A stretch of DNA of 46,984 nt from Bacillota bacterium (GTDB lineage Bacteria > Bacillota > Sulfobacillia > JAJZIM01). Positions within the stretch are counted from its first letter, which is position 1. Each line of letters opens with the position of its first letter. The translations under genes were made by a program, and so were the position numbers. The stretch is taken from NCBI GenBank assembly GCA_021810565.1, contig JAJZIM010000018.1, forward strand, positions 1 through 46,984. Direction: 5' to 3'. Of the stretch, positions 1-9,704 are shown piece by piece. Under the pieces are notes generated by a model that had not been told where the DNA came from, made no database searches, and saw only the letters and a program-made list of their open reading frames with translations.

Positions 1-123
1 GGCCGGGGCAAGCTCGACCGCTACAAGCGGTACGACAAGCCGATCAAGGAGATCTTCCTCTATCCGCTGGCGACCAACTTCCGGGAAGTCCTGGCAGGAG
101 ACCCTGACGGCTTCACCGAATAG
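1..123 (+). CDS. C-terminal end of an unidentified protein (5' truncated)
   Basis: The window opens inside a reading frame that stays open from base 1 to a TAG at 121-123, giving 40 residues rich in basic and aromatic residues (contains YKRYDKPIKEIF) and ending in DGFTE. The start lies outside the window. It converges on the cytochrome gene, with a hairpin between them. I do not recognise the family from this tail; no domain or membrane segment can be assigned. It could belong to the upstream neighbour of recO, but that is only position. Confidence 0.5.
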   Translation, partial: GRGKLDRYKRYDKPIKEIFLYPLATNFREVLAGDPDGFTE

Positions 124-126
124 ATA

Positions 127-157
127 CGCCGAGGGAGGCCGGCGGCCCCCCTCGGCG
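127..157. terminator. Hairpin between convergent genes
   Basis: CGCCGAGGG (127-135) is complementary to CCCTCGGCG (149-157), giving a 9-bp GC-rich stem just after the upstream stop codon and just beyond the 3' end of the cytochrome gene. There is no clear T-run on either side, so termination is inferred from position and stem strength only. Confidence 0.4.
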
Positions 158-165
158 CAGTGGAC

Positions 166-507
166 TTATTTCCCTTTGTACAAGGACCACACATATTGGG
201 CGTCTTCGCTGGCTTGGGTATTCGTCAGGCTGCCCGGGTTGTCCAAAGGCATTTGGCCTTTGATGAAGCCCTGCAGGGCGCCCACGCTGGAGAAGCTTTT
301 CTGCACGTTGCCGTTATTCAGGGTGGGACATTTGCCCCCGACCCCTCCGGCCCCGTGGCATTTCTGGCATTTGGCCGCGAAGATCTTGGCTCCGGCGGCG
401 ATGGCCTGGGTGTTGGAGGGAGCCGGGGCGCCGCAGGAGGCCACGGTGGCGGCGAGGGCCGCCATGGCCAAGACGGAAGGGACGATTAGGCGATGCGGCT
501 GGCGCAT
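166..507 (-). CDS. c-type cytochrome lipoprotein
   Basis: A 113-residue small electron carrier. Residues 7-24 form a hydrophobic signal ending in VAS-Cys25, a plausible lipobox, so the mature protein is probably lipid-anchored outside the cytoplasmic membrane. The heme-binding motif CQKCH is at 47-51 and Met86 in KGQMP is the likely sixth heme ligand, the layout of single-heme class I cytochromes. The start ATG (507-505) is preceded by AAAAGGAGGT, fixing the start. A near-consensus promoter lies about 60 bases upstream. It is a single-gene unit reading away from recO. The electron partner is not visible; another lipoprotein with a beta-propeller fold is encoded at 27.1-28.6 kb. Similar small cytochromes serve terminal oxidases in Bacillota (family knowledge). 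Confidence 0.9.
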   Translation of the reverse strand: MRQPHRLIVPSVLAMAALAATVASCGAPAPSNTQAIAAGAKIFAAKCQKCHGAGGVGGKCPTLNNGNVQKSFSSVGALQGFIKGQMPLDNPGSLTNTQASEDAQYVWSLYKGK

Positions 508-565
508 GGGTTACACCTCCTTTTCTAAAAGGCTTGGAAGGCCGATGCACTTTGCACAGTAAGAA

Positions 566-594
566 ATTTTAAAACAAGGGCGCGGTTTTGTCAA
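566..594 (-). promoter_or_regulatory. Sigma-A promoter of the cytochrome gene
   Basis: On the minus strand TTGACA (594-589) and TAAAAT (571-566) are separated by 17 bases, close to the sigma-A consensus, and point into the cytochrome gene. The -35 element lies within 30 bases of the recO start on the other strand, so the two genes share a compact divergent region. Confidence 0.75.
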
Positions 595-621
595 AGCTTT
601 GTAATGAGAGGAGGATTGGTT

Positions 622-1380
622 TTGGGGCTCTACCGGACGGAGGCGGTGGTGCTGCGGGCGCGGGAGCTGGGAGAGACGGATCGCCTCCTGGTTCTGTACA
701 CCCGGAGCGAGGGCAAGGTGCGGGCCGTGGCCAAAGGGGTGCGCCGGCCCGGCAGTCGTCTGGCCGGGCTGGAGCCCTTCACCCTGAGCGAACTGCAGTT
801 GTTCCAGGGCCGCGAGCTGGACCGGGTGATCCAAAGTCAGCCCCGCCGGGGCTTCCGACCGCTGCGGGAGGATCTGGGGCGGCTGGCTGCGGCCAGCTAT
901 TTGGCCGAGCTGGTGGAGGGGCTGACGGCGGAGCGCGATCCCTCCCCGGCCCTCTTCCAAACCCTGGTGGCCGGGATGGCGCTCTTGGCCCAAGGGCCCG
1001 ACCCGCTGCTGGCCCTGCGCTTTTTGGAATTGCGCCTATCGGCCCTGGCCGGTTTCCAACCCGTCCTGGATCGCTGTGCCCGTTGTGGCGGGGAGGCGGG
1101 GCCGCGGCCCGCCTTCGCCCCGGCCGAGGGCGGCGTGGTGTGCGCCGGGTGCCGTCCCGTCTCGGGGGCGGTGTCCTTGGCCCCCGGTACCCTGGCCTCC
1201 TTGCGCTTTCTGGCGGCGGCCCAGCCGGGCCGCGTGGAGGTTCTGCGCCTCACGGCCGGGGCAAACGCGGAGATGGCCCGGGCGCTGGTGGGTTGGGTCA
1301 GCTACCATCTGGAGCGCCGGCCCCGGTCCTTGGACTTTCTGGAGGCCCTGTACCTTGACGCCCCCCGGGGGCTTTGCTAA
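622..1380 (+). CDS. recO: DNA repair protein RecO
   Basis: RecO assists RecF/RecR in loading RecA onto SSB-coated single-stranded DNA in recombinational repair. The N-terminal OB-fold signature GLYRTEAVVLRAR is present, followed by an alpha-helical part and a zinc-ribbon-like pair CARCGG and CAGC in the second half, as in many RecO proteins; length (252 residues) fits the family. An ATG at 604 is in frame, but the ribosome site GAGAGGAGG (606-614) overlaps it. The TTG at 622 lies 7 bases downstream of that site and yields the family's usual N-terminus, so I chose it. The glycyl-tRNA synthetase genes follow 69 bases later, an order common in Bacillota. Confidence 0.93.
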   Translation: MGLYRTEAVVLRARELGETDRLLVLYTRSEGKVRAVAKGVRRPGSRLAGLEPFTLSELQLFQGRELDRVIQSQPRRGFRPLREDLGRLAAASYLAELVEGLTAERDPSPALFQTLVAGMALLAQGPDPLLALRFLELRLSALAGFQPVLDRCARCGGEAGPRPAFAPAEGGVVCAGCRPVSGAVSLAPGTLASLRFLAAAQPGRVEVLRLTAGANAEMARALVGWVSYHLERRPRSLDFLEALYLDAPRGLC

Positions 1381-1449
1381 AGTATTGGCGGCAAAGGAGG
1401 CGCTTCGAACTGCAAGACATGCGCCTTCTTGGTTTCGGAGGGGAATAAA

Positions 1450-2331
1450 GTGACGTTTCAGGAAATGATTCTGGCCCTGGCGGCGTTCTGGGATCGGCAA
1501 GGCTGCCTCTTGGTCCAGCCCTACGACGTGGAGAAGGGGGCCGGCACCATGAACCCGGCCACCTTCTTTCGCGCCCTGGGCCCGGAGCCCTGGCGGGTGG
1601 CCTACGTGGAGCCCTCCCGCCGTCCGGCCGACGCCCGCTACGGGGAGAACCCCAACCGCCTGTACCAGCACCATCAGTTCCAGGTGATCCTGAAGCCCTC
1701 CCCGGACGAGGTCCAGGACCTGTACCTGGACAGCCTGTCCGCCCTGGGTATCCGCCAGCGAAGCCACGACATCCGCTTCGTGGAGGACAACTGGGAGTCC
1801 CCCAGCCTGGGGGCTTGGGGTCTGGGCTGGGAGGTTTGGCTCGACGGGATGGAGATCACCCAGTTCACCTATTTCCAGCAGATGGGCGGATTTGACTGCC
1901 GTCCGGTGGCGGTGGAGCTCACCTACGGTCTGGAGCGGTTGGCCACCTACCTGCAGGGCGTGGACGAAGTGTTTCAGATCGAGTGGGGGAACGGGGTGCG
2001 CTACCGGGAACTTTTCCAACGGGCCGAGTTCGAGCACTCCAAGTACGGGTTCGAGGTGGCGGACGTGGCGCTGTTGTCGGAGCTTTTCAACCGATACGAG
2101 GCGGAGGCCCGCCGCGCCCTGGCGGAGGGCCTGGTGCTGCCGTCCTACGACTATGTCCTGAAATGCTCCCACACCTTCAACCTGTTGGAGGCGCGGGGCG
2201 CCATCTCCGTCACCGAACGCACGGGATTTCTGGCCCGCACCCGGGCCCTGGCCCGCGGGTGCGCCCGGGAATACCTGCGCCAGCGGGAGGACGCAGGGTA
2301 TCCCCTGGCGGGAGAGGGGGCGTCCCGGTGA
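1450..2331 (+). CDS. glyQ: Glycyl-tRNA synthetase alpha subunit
   Basis: Catalytic subunit of the alpha2-beta2 bacterial glycyl-tRNA synthetase, which charges tRNA-Gly with glycine using ATP. The 293-residue protein opens with TFQEMILAL and carries hallmark stretches [21 protein letters not shown]-like VEPSRRPAD and [20 protein letters not shown], followed by the class II aminoacylation core. Start: an in-frame ATG at 1429 exists, but GGAGGGG at 1437-1443 sits 6 bases before GTG 1450, and the family begins at this point. Its stop TGA overlaps the glyS start (GTGA), implying translational coupling for balanced subunits. The leader is short and shows no T-box. Confidence 0.97.
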   Translation: MTFQEMILALAAFWDRQGCLLVQPYDVEKGAGTMNPATFFRALGPEPWRVAYVEPSRRPADARYGENPNRLYQHHQFQVILKPSPDEVQDLYLDSLSALGIRQRSHDIRFVEDNWESPSLGAWGLGWEVWLDGMEITQFTYFQQMGGFDCRPVAVELTYGLERLATYLQGVDEVFQIEWGNGVRYRELFQRAEFEHSKYGFEVADVALLSELFNRYEAEARRALAEGLVLPSYDYVLKCSHTFNLLEARGAISVTERTGFLARTRALARGCAREYLRQREDAGYPLAGEGASR

Positions 2332-4394
2332 GGCTGCTCCTGGAGGTGGGGGTGGAGGAGGTGCCGGCGCGCTTCCTGCCCGGGGCGCTGCGGCAGTTGG
2401 AAGAGCATGCCGCCCAGCTTTTGGAGCGGGAGCGGCTGGGACACGGCGCGCTGTCCTCCCTGGGCACACCCCGCCGGTTGGCCTTGGAGGTGGCAGAGCT
2501 GGCCGCGACCCAGGCGGGGGTGGAGGAGTGGGTGCGGGGGCCATCGGTGCGGGCAGGCTTCGACGAGGCAGGCCTTCCCACGCCTGCGGCGCACGGCTTC
2601 GCCCGCGCCCAGGGCGTGCGGGTGGAGGAACTCGTGTCCCGGGAGAACGGGGGCGGGGCGTATCTCTTCGTGCGGCGCTTCCGCGAGGGACAACCGGCCC
2701 AGCGGGTGCTGGGGGGACTGTTGCCGGAGCTTTTGTCCTCCCTGGAGTTTCCCCGTCCCATGCGCTGGGGCGAGGGCAGCCACCGCTTCGTGCGACCGGT
2801 GCGCTGGCTGGTGGCCCTGCTGGACGAGGCGGTGCTTTCCTTCGAGTGGGCGGGGGTCAAGGCGGGGCGCGCCACACGGGGGCATCGTTTTTGGCATGCG
2901 GGTCCCGTGGAGTTGCCCCGGGCCGGGGCCTACCGCGCCACCTTGGCCGCGCACCTGGTGCTGGCGGACCCCGCGGAGCGGCTGGCCGCGGTGGAGCGCG
3001 AGGTGGAGCGCGCGGCCCGGGAGGCGGGCGGGCGGGCCGTCACCCCGGTTGGGCTTTTGCGCGAGGTGGCCGACCTCCTGGAGTACCCCACGGCTTTCGC
3101 CGGTTCCTTCCCGCCGGCTTACCTGAGCCTGCCCCAGGAGGTTCTGACGACGGTGATGGAGGAACATCAGCGTTTCTTCCCGCTGGAGGATGCGGCGGGA
3201 CGGCTGCTGCCGGCCTTCGTGGCGGTGCGCAACGGCACCGACGAGGACCTGGAGCTGGTGCGCCACGGCAACGAGAAGGTGCTGCGCGCGCGCCTGGCCG
3301 ACGCCCTCTTTTTCTATCGGGAGGACCTGAAGCAGGATCTGGAGCGGCGGCGTCCGGCGTTGCGGCACATCATGTTCCAGGAATCCTTGGGGACCATGGA
3401 GGACAAGGCGGAGCGGGTGTTGGGGCTCACCGCGCGGCTGGTGCGGCGCCTGGGACTCAAAGGAGCCGAGGCCGAGGGGACCCGGCGGGCGGCTTTTTTG
3501 TGCAAGGCGGATCTGACCACGCACCTGGTGTATGAGTACGGCGAGCTGCAGGGGATCATGGGGCGGGAGTATGCCCGGGCGGGCGGGGAGGCGGAGGCCG
3601 TGGCGACGGCCATCTTCGAGCACCTTTTGCCCCGAGGCGCCGACGACGAGTTGCCGCGGACCCCGGCGGGCCGGGTGGTGGCCCTGGCGGACAAGCTGGA
3701 CACCTTGGCGGGATCCTTCCGGGCTGGCCTGGTCCCTACCGGCTCCCAGGATCCCTACGGCCTGCGGCGTCAGGCCCTGGGCCTTTTGCGGATTCTCCTG
3801 GACATGGAGGCGGACCTGCCCCTGGGGGAGTTGGTGCAATGGGCGTGGGATATTCAGACGGCAGAGGAAACTCCAGGCAGCCGCACTCTGCTGGACGAGT
3901 TTTTGCGGGCCAGGTTGCGGGGGCTGTTGCTGGAGGCGGGGGTGGCGGCCCAAGTGGCCGATGCGGCGCTCACGGCCGATGCGGATCGGCCCGACGAGGT
4001 GCACCGCCGGGCGCAGGCCTTGGCGGATCTCTTGCGGCGGCCGGAACTGGGGGACATCTGCACCGCCTTCCGACGGGCGGACTCCCTGTCCCGGGACGCC
4101 CAGAGCACCCTGGTGCGGGAGGAGCTTTTGACCCTGCCGGAGGAGCGGGAGCTTTGGCGCGCCCTGCAGGAGGCGGCGACGGCGGGGGAGGACCGTCTCG
4201 CCGCCGGCGACTACGCGGGATATTTCGGGGTGCTGGCTGGGCTGCGCCCGGTGGTGGACCGCTTCTTCGAGGCGGTGCTGGTGATGGCGGAGGAAGCGGA
4301 ACTGCGGCGCAACCGGCTGGCCCTCCTGCGCCGGGTGAGCGCCGTATTCGGACGGGTGGCCGACTGGACGGCCCTGTTTCCCCTCCTGGGGTGA
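2328..4394 (+). CDS. glyS: Glycyl-tRNA synthetase beta subunit
   Basis: Beta subunit (688 residues, the normal size) that recognises and binds tRNA-Gly for the heterotetrameric synthetase. The N-terminus [17 protein letters not shown] is diagnostic, and further family landmarks include [18 protein letters not shown], the HD-like central region and [13 protein letters not shown] near residue 470; the C-terminal third is the helical anticodon-binding part. The GTG start at 2328 overlaps the glyQ stop codon by the GTGA arrangement. The same frame is open far upstream (to 1983) inside glyQ, but that is antiphase shadow with no family similarity. The next gene on this strand starts only at 5.1 kb. 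Confidence 0.97.
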   Translation: MRLLLEVGVEEVPARFLPGALRQLEEHAAQLLERERLGHGALSSLGTPRRLALEVAELAATQAGVEEWVRGPSVRAGFDEAGLPTPAAHGFARAQGVRVEELVSRENGGGAYLFVRRFREGQPAQRVLGGLLPELLSSLEFPRPMRWGEGSHRFVRPVRWLVALLDEAVLSFEWAGVKAGRATRGHRFWHAGPVELPRAGAYRATLAAHLVLADPAERLAAVEREVERAAREAGGRAVTPVGLLREVADLLEYPTAFAGSFPPAYLSLPQEVLTTVMEEHQRFFPLEDAAGRLLPAFVAVRNGTDEDLELVRHGNEKVLRARLADALFFYREDLKQDLERRRPALRHIMFQESLGTMEDKAERVLGLTARLVRRLGLKGAEAEGTRRAAFLCKADLTTHLVYEYGELQGIMGREYARAGGEAEAVATAIFEHLLPRGADDELPRTPAGRVVALADKLDTLAGSFRAGLVPTGSQDPYGLRRQALGLLRILLDMEADLPLGELVQWAWDIQTAEETPGSRTLLDEFLRARLRGLLLEAGVAAQVADAALTADADRPDEVHRRAQALADLLRRPELGDICTAFRRADSLSRDAQSTLVREELLTLPEERELWRALQEAATAGEDRLAAGDYAGYFGVLAGLRPVVDRFFEAVLVMAEEAELRRNRLALLRRVSAVFGRVADWTALFPLLG

Positions 4395-4488
4395 GGCGAC
4401 GGCGGGACGCGTGCGGGCCCGTCGGGGCAAGGCACGAGAGAGGGCCGGCGCGGGCAGTCTACGCCTCCGGCCCTTGAGATTAGGGCGG

Positions 4489-4773
4489 TCAGGTCAGGGG
4501 GTGCCGGGTGTTGCCCTCGATGTTGACGAGGATGGTGAATACCTCCGGCAGCACTCGCAGCCCCAACCACCACAGAAAGCCGATGAACCAGATTATGATC
4601 AATTCCACCAGCCCAAAAAAGAAACCGCCGATGCCGGCGCTGGCGCCGAACTGACTGGTGGCCGCCGTGGTGCCGATCAAGGCCACCAGCCCCCAGATCC
4701 CAAATCCGGCCGCCACGATCCACGACAGGACGAAGCTGATGCCGTTGAACAACTTGATCGCCGGATACTGCAT
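4489..4773 (-). CDS. Small DUF4282-like membrane protein
   Basis: A 94-residue protein with two strongly hydrophobic segments (about residues 9-32 and 44-68) and a polar tail with the pattern RVLPEVFTILVNIE, which resembles the C-terminal end of DUF4282 proteins (RxxxExxIVLFRINE). GAGGAGGAGA (4790-4781) lies 7 bases before ATG 4773, which I prefer over an upstream in-frame ATG at 4824. It is transcribed opposite to glyS, as a single gene. Function is unknown; DUF4282 members are small membrane proteins without assigned role. The family call rests on pattern memory, not a search. Confidence 0.65.
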   Translation of the reverse strand: MQYPAIKLFNGISFVLSWIVAAGFGIWGLVALIGTTAATSQFGASAGIGGFFFGLVELIIIWFIGFLWWLGLRVLPEVFTILVNIEGNTRHPLT

Positions 4774-5127
4774 CCTCGCATCTCCTCCTCTGCATGATTT
4801 GGTTCCATAAGGTTTGTCGAGCAATGGGCGCCGATGTTTCAGCCCGCCTTCGGGCCTGGAAGGCGCCGACGAACGGTATGCCGGCTAGGTGGACAAAGCA
4901 TCGGCCCAAATATCCGGCCCGCCCACTTCCGCGAAGGAGCGGCCGCCCCCAAACTTTTTCGCCGAGAGGCAGCGGCCCCGGTTGGTCGCCGGCAGCCGGG
5001 CTGTCGACGGCGGCGGCCCAGGATCGGTACGATGGCACCCCGCGGCGGGGCGGCAGGATATAGGTCGCCCGGCGGCGAAATCTCCGGGAGGACGATGGTC
5101 GGCGCCCGAGTGCGGCGGGGAGAAAGG
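4774..5127. other. Divergent intergenic region
   Basis: About 350 bases between the divergent DUF4282-like gene and the PPDK regulator. A reading frame continuous with the regulator stays open through it but has no ribosome site or family similarity. I see short GC-rich inverted repeats (for example GCCCG-CCTT-CGGGC near 4839-4854) but no convincing sigma-A promoter on either strand. Confidence 0.4.
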
Positions 5128-5973
5128 GTGGAGTTGTTGAAGCAGGAGGCGGCGGCAGCCGCGGAGGGGAAGCCGCCGGTGGTCCTGGTGGTTTCCGATG
5201 CCTTGGGAGAGACGGCCGAGCTGGTGGCCAAGGCGGCGCTAAGCCAATTCCACAACGGGCCGGTGGAGATCCGCCGTTTTGCCCACGTCAAGGAGGAGGC
5301 GGCGCTGGAGGAGGTCCTGGAGCTGGCCCGGCAGCGTCCCAGTGTCATCGTGCACACCTTGGTGCTGCCCGAGCTGCGGGAGGCCTTGCGCCGGCGGGCT
5401 CAGGAGTTGCAGCTTTTGCAAGTCGACGTGCTGGGGCCCATCCTGGAGGCCGTGGGTTCTATCCTGCCGGTGGCGCCGCGGCTGAAGCCGGGGCTGGTGC
5501 ACCGCATGGACCAGGATTACTTCCGCCGGGTGGAGGCCATCGAGTTCGCCGTGAAGTACGACGACGGCAAGGACCCGCGGGGGCTGGACTTGGCCGATGT
5601 GGTGTTGGTGGGGGTGTCGCGCACCTCCAAGACCCCGGTGAGCATGTACCTTGCCGGCCGCCTGCTGAAGGTGGCCAATGTTCCGCTGGTGCCGGAGATG
5701 GCGCCGCCGCCGGAGTTGTTCCGGCTGTCACCAGGCAAGGTGATCGGGCTGACCATCAATCCCACCCAGCTGTACCATATCCGTTGCGAGCGGCTGCGGG
5801 CCATCGGGCTGCCGCCGGAGGCGGAGTATGCCAGCCTGCGGCGGATTATGGAGGAGCTGGACTACGCGGAGCGGGTCTTTGGCCGCGTGGGATGTCCGGT
5901 GGTAGAGGTGAGCAACAAGGCGGTGGAGGAGACGGCGAATCAGGTCTGGGAATTGATGCAGCGGAGGGGATGA
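5128..5973 (+). CDS. PPDK regulatory protein (bifunctional kinase / pyrophosphorylase)
   Basis: Member of the DUF299/PPSR family, which uses ADP to phosphorylate the active-site threonine of pyruvate phosphate dikinase, switching it off, and uses phosphate to reverse this. Landmarks are VVLVVSDALGETAEL near the N-terminus, VHRMDQDYFRRVEAIEFAVKYDDG in the middle (given here as its key residues HRMD and AIEFAVKYDDG), and the P-loop-like GVSRTSKTP at residues 162-170. GTG 5128 follows GGGGAG by 5 bases; an in-frame ATG at 5095 has GGGAGGA only 2 bases upstream and is an alternative. The stop overlaps the start of ppdK (ATGA), so target and regulator are made together. Confidence 0.93.
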   Translation: MELLKQEAAAAAEGKPPVVLVVSDALGETAELVAKAALSQFHNGPVEIRRFAHVKEEAALEEVLELARQRPSVIVHTLVLPELREALRRRAQELQLLQVDVLGPILEAVGSILPVAPRLKPGLVHRMDQDYFRRVEAIEFAVKYDDGKDPRGLDLADVVLVGVSRTSKTPVSMYLAGRLLKVANVPLVPEMAPPPELFRLSPGKVIGLTINPTQLYHIRCERLRAIGLPPEAEYASLRRIMEELDYAERVFGRVGCPVVEVSNKAVEETANQVWELMQRRG

Positions 5974-8624
5974 GTTTGGCGCGACAGCGGTGGGTATTCA
6001 GGTTCGAGGAGGGCACGGCGGAACAAAAAGCCCTCTTGGGCGGCAAGGGGGCCGGCCTGGCGGAGATGACCCGCATCGGACTTCCCGTGCCGAGCGGGTT
6101 CACCATCACCACGGAGGCCTGCATCGCCTACAACCGGGGAGGAAAGGCCTTTCCGGCGGGCCTGGAGGATGAACTGTGGGAGCAGCTGGCCGAGTTGGAG
6201 CGGCGCATGGGCAAGACCCTGGGCGATCCCGCGGCGCCGCTGTTGGTCTCGGTGCGTTCCGGGGCGGCCATCTCCATGCCCGGCATGATGGATACGGTGC
6301 TGAACCTGGGCCTGAACGACACCACGGTGCAGGGACTGGCCACGGTCACGGGGGACGAGCGCTTCGCCCGGGACTGCTACCGGCGCTTCATCCAGATGTT
6401 CGGCAACGTGGTCTTGGGCATGGAGCACGGCCGTTTCGAGGCGGTGCTGGAGCAGGTCAAAGGGGCCCGGGGCGTGCGTCAGGACCACGAGCTCACTGCC
6501 GACGCCCTGCAGGAGTTGCTGTCGTCATACAAAGAACTGGTGCGTCGGGAGCGGGGCAGCGCCTTTCCCCAGGATCCTCGGGAGCAGCTACTGATGGCGG
6601 TGCGGGCGGTCTTCGACTCCTGGGACAACCCTCGGGCGGTGACCTATCGCCGGATCCACGCCATTCCCGATGATCTGGGGACTGCGGTCAACATCCAGGC
6701 CATGGTCTTCGGCAACTGGAGTGCCGATTCCGGTACCGGTGTCCTCTTCACCCGCAACCCCAGCACGGGGGAGAAGGTGCTATACGGGGAGTATCTGACC
6801 AACGCCCAGGGGGAGGACGTGGTGGCGGGCATCCGCACCCCCCGGCCCATCGCCCAGTTGGAGGCGGAGCTGCCCGAGGTGTATCGGCAGATCCGGGAGA
6901 CCTGCGAGCTTTTGGAGGCCCACTACCGAGACGTGCAGGACATCGAGTTCACCATCGAGGGGGGGCGGCTCTACCTGCTCCAGACCCGCACCGGGAAGCG
7001 CTCCGCCGCGGCGGCGGTGCGCATCGCCAACGATTTGGTGCGCGAGGGTAGGATCGACCGGCGCACCGCGCTGGCGCGGGTGGCGCCCGAGCAGATCGAC
7101 CAACTGCTGCACCGGCATGTGGATCCCGTGGCGCCCGTGGAGGTGTTGGCTCAGGGGCTGCCGGCCTCGCCGGGGGCGGCCTGCGGCGTGGTGGTATTCG
7201 ACGCCGACACCGCGGCCTCGCGCGCTGAGCGGGGCGAGGCGGTGATCCTGGTCCGGCCGGAGACCACCCCGGACGACATCCACGGCATCGTGGCTGCGCA
7301 GGGCGTCCTGACTTCCCGCGGCGGCATGACCTGCCACGCGGCCATCGTGGCGCGCGGCATGGGCAAGCCCTGCGTGGTGGGCTGCGAGGAGGTGGCCATC
7401 GACCTGAGGCGCCGCGCCTTCAGCGTGCGGGGGCAGGAGTTCGCCGAGGGCGAGCTGCTCTCCGTCGACGGCGGCACCGGAAGGGTGATGCGGGGACGGG
7501 TGCCCCTGGTGGAACCCGAGCTGTCCGAGGACTTCCGGCAGCTGTTGGCTTGGGCGGACGAGGTGAAGCGTCTGGGGGTTCGGGCCAACGCTGACACTCC
7601 CGAGGACGCCGAGCGGGCCCGGGCGTTCGGGGCGGCGGGGGTGGGCCTTTGCCGCACGGAGCATATGTTCATGGCCCAGGAGCGCCTGCCGGTGATGCAG
7701 GAGATGATCCTGGCCGAGACCGAGGAGGAGCGGCGAGCGGCCTTGGAGCGGCTGCTGCCCATGCAGGAGGAGGACTTCCGGGGCATCCTGGCGGCAATGG
7801 AGGGCTTCCCGGTGACCATCCGCCTGCTGGATCCGCCCCTGCACGAGTTCCTGCCGCGGCAGGACCAACTGGCGCAGGAGATCGCCGCCGCGCGAGCCGC
7901 GGGCCGCCGGGAGGAGGTAGACCGGCTGGAACGGCTGGGGCACAAGGCCCACTCCCTGGCCGAGTTCAACCCCATGCTGGGCTTCCGCGGCTGTCGCCTG
8001 GGGATCGTGTACCCGGAGATATATGAGATGCAGGCCCGCGCCATCTTTCAGGCGGCGGCCCACCTGGTGCGCCAGGGCCGGCAGGTCATCCCCGAGGTGA
8101 TGATCCCGCTGGTGGGCGATCCCCGGGAACTGGCGGCCATGCGCGACCTGGTGCGGCGGGTGCACGCGGCGGTGTGCGCCGAGACGGGTCTTGAGCTGCC
8201 ATGCAAGGTGGGGACCATGCTGGAGGTGCCACGGGCCTGCTTGCTGGCGGAGCGGATCGCCGAGCATGCCGACTTTTTCTCCTTCGGCACCAACGACCTG
8301 ACGCAGACCGTCTTCGGTTTCTCCCGGGACGATGCCGAGGGGAAGTTCCTCCGGGTATACCTAGAAGACAAGATCCTGAGCGACAACCCCTTCGCCGTCT
8401 TGGACCGCGAGGGGGTGGGACGGCTCATGGAGGCCGCGGTGGGGGCGGGGCGCCGCCGCAAGCCCGAGCTGAAGATGGGCATCTGCGGAGAGCATGGCGG
8501 GGAGCCCTCATCCATCGCCTTTTGCCACCGCATCGGCCTCAGCTATGTGAGCTGCTCCCCTTACCGGGTGCCGGTGGCCCGCCTGGCGGCTGCCCAAGCG
8601 GCGTTGCGGGAAGGATCGGACTGA
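5970..8624 (+). CDS. ppdK: Pyruvate, phosphate dikinase
   Basis: Reversibly converts pyruvate, ATP and phosphate to phosphoenolpyruvate, AMP and pyrophosphate. At 884 residues it has the full family architecture: N-terminal ATP-grasp domain (GGKGAGLAEM near residue 25), central phosphohistidine swivel domain with GGMTCH at 451-456 (His456 is the catalytic histidine), and C-terminal PEP/pyruvate barrel with CGEHGGEPSS near residue 835. Thr454, two residues before the histidine, is the position modified by the regulator encoded just upstream; the residue between them is Cys rather than the common Ser. ATG 5970 overlaps the regulator's stop. Pyrophosphate made in the reverse direction could be consumed by or compete with the pyrophosphatase at 37 kb (inference). 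Confidence 0.97.
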   Translation: MSLARQRWVFRFEEGTAEQKALLGGKGAGLAEMTRIGLPVPSGFTITTEACIAYNRGGKAFPAGLEDELWEQLAELERRMGKTLGDPAAPLLVSVRSGAAISMPGMMDTVLNLGLNDTTVQGLATVTGDERFARDCYRRFIQMFGNVVLGMEHGRFEAVLEQVKGARGVRQDHELTADALQELLSSYKELVRRERGSAFPQDPREQLLMAVRAVFDSWDNPRAVTYRRIHAIPDDLGTAVNIQAMVFGNWSADSGTGVLFTRNPSTGEKVLYGEYLTNAQGEDVVAGIRTPRPIAQLEAELPEVYRQIRETCELLEAHYRDVQDIEFTIEGGRLYLLQTRTGKRSAAAAVRIANDLVREGRIDRRTALARVAPEQIDQLLHRHVDPVAPVEVLAQGLPASPGAACGVVVFDADTAASRAERGEAVILVRPETTPDDIHGIVAAQGVLTSRGGMTCHAAIVARGMGKPCVVGCEEVAIDLRRRAFSVRGQEFAEGELLSVDGGTGRVMRGRVPLVEPELSEDFRQLLAWADEVKRLGVRANADTPEDAERARAFGAAGVGLCRTEHMFMAQERLPVMQEMILAETEEERRAALERLLPMQEEDFRGILAAMEGFPVTIRLLDPPLHEFLPRQDQLAQEIAAARAAGRREEVDRLERLGHKAHSLAEFNPMLGFRGCRLGIVYPEIYEMQARAIFQAAAHLVRQGRQVIPEVMIPLVGDPRELAAMRDLVRRVHAAVCAETGLELPCKVGTMLEVPRACLLAERIAEHADFFSFGTNDLTQTVFGFSRDDAEGKFLRVYLEDKILSDNPFAVLDREGVGRLMEAAVGAGRRRKPELKMGICGEHGGEPSSIAFCHRIGLSYVSCSPYRVPVARLAAAQAALREGSD

Positions 8625-8630
8625 GCGGCC

Positions 8631-9626
8631 ATGGACATCCGGCGTGCGGCTGAGGAGCGGGAAGAGCGGATCCTCTCCCCCCGGGCGGCGCACAGCGCGC
8701 GCAGCCGCGGTCGGCTGCGGTCCGAGCCGCCCTGCGAGGTGCGCACGGACTTCCAGCGGGATCGGGACCGCATCATCCACTCCAAGGCCTTCCGGCGCCT
8801 GAAGGACAAGACCCAGGTCTTCGTGGCGGCGGCCGGCGACCATTACCGCACGCGACTGACCCACACCCTGGAGGTATCCCAAATCGCCCGCACCGTGGCG
8901 AAGGCCCTGGATCTGAACGAGGACCTGACCGAGGCGGTGGCCTTGGGACATGACTTGGGGCACACCCCCTTCGGGCACGCGGGAGAGGAAGTCTTCCGGG
9001 CGATCCACCCCGGCGGCTTTGAGCACAATCTGCAAAGCCTGCGGGTGGTGGACGTGCTGGAGCGCGACCACCAGGGTCTGAACCTGACCTGGGAGGTGCG
9101 CGACGGCATCCGCAACCACACCGGATCGGACCTCCCCGCCACCCTGGAGGGGCAGATCGTGCGCATCGCCGACCGGGTGGCCTACGTCAATCACGACATC
9201 GACGACGCGCTGCGGGGCGGAGTGCTAAAGGAGAGCGAGCTGCCCGCCCACGCGGTGAAGGTGTTGGGGGGTACCCACTCGGCGCGCATCAACACCCTGG
9301 TGCGGGACCTGATCCAGGCGAGCCGAGGGAGCGAGGGCATCCGGCAGTCTCCCGCGGTGGGCGAGGCCATGGACGAGTTGCGCGACTTTTTGTTTCAGCG
9401 GGTGTATATCGATTCTCCGGCCAAGCGGGAGGAGGAGAAGGCCAAGGGGCTGCTGGGCCACCTCTACCGGCACTATCGGGAGCGCCCGGAGGAGATATAT
9501 GGCGGGCTAGGGCCGCGGGGGGAGGAACCGGTCCAGGCGGTCTTGGATTACGTGGCGGGGATGACGGATCGCTACGCCATACAGCGCTACCAGGAACTCT
9601 TCGTTCCCGCTCCCTGGCGGGATTGA
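8631..9626 (+). CDS. dgt: dGTPase-like HD phosphohydrolase
   Basis: Deoxyguanosinetriphosphate triphosphohydrolase-like protein of 331 residues. Enzymes of this family cleave dNTPs to the deoxynucleoside and tripolyphosphate. The HD-domain metal ligands are visible: His78 in RLTHTLEV, His107-Asp108 in [16 protein letters not shown], and Asp in [11 protein letters not shown] further on. N-terminal [24 protein letters not shown] is split here as DRDRIIHS and [12 protein letters not shown], both typical of the short bacterial subgroup. It follows ppdK by 6 bases, with no strong ribosome site, and precedes dnaG, an order common in Clostridia-like genomes. Substrate preference cannot be read from sequence. 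Confidence 0.93.
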   Translation: MDIRRAAEEREERILSPRAAHSARSRGRLRSEPPCEVRTDFQRDRDRIIHSKAFRRLKDKTQVFVAAAGDHYRTRLTHTLEVSQIARTVAKALDLNEDLTEAVALGHDLGHTPFGHAGEEVFRAIHPGGFEHNLQSLRVVDVLERDHQGLNLTWEVRDGIRNHTGSDLPATLEGQIVRIADRVAYVNHDIDDALRGGVLKESELPAHAVKVLGGTHSARINTLVRDLIQASRGSEGIRQSPAVGEAMDELRDFLFQRVYIDSPAKREEEKAKGLLGHLYRHYRERPEEIYGGLGPRGEEPVQAVLDYVAGMTDRYAIQRYQELFVPAPWRD

Positions 9627-9704
9627 ACAGGCGCCGGGACAACCTGCGACCGTCCGGCAGGAAAAACGACAAGGGCGGCGAAAACATAGCCTGAAGGTGG
9701 AGGC

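Noticed and set aside
1381-1449. Possible glycine T-box before glyQ
   Set aside because: Only about 70 bases separate recO and glyQ, and neither the T-box sequence nor a terminator is present.
2151-4430. Very long open frame (759 codons) on the minus strand opposite glyS
   Set aside because: Composition is Gln/His/Arg/Pro-rich with no recognisable motif; it mirrors glyS, whose family motifs are unambiguous. High-GC coding DNA often leaves such antisense frames open.
4834-5094. Upstream extension of the PPDK regulator
   Set aside because: Basic, low-complexity residues without family similarity; ribosome-site candidates are nearer the conserved start.
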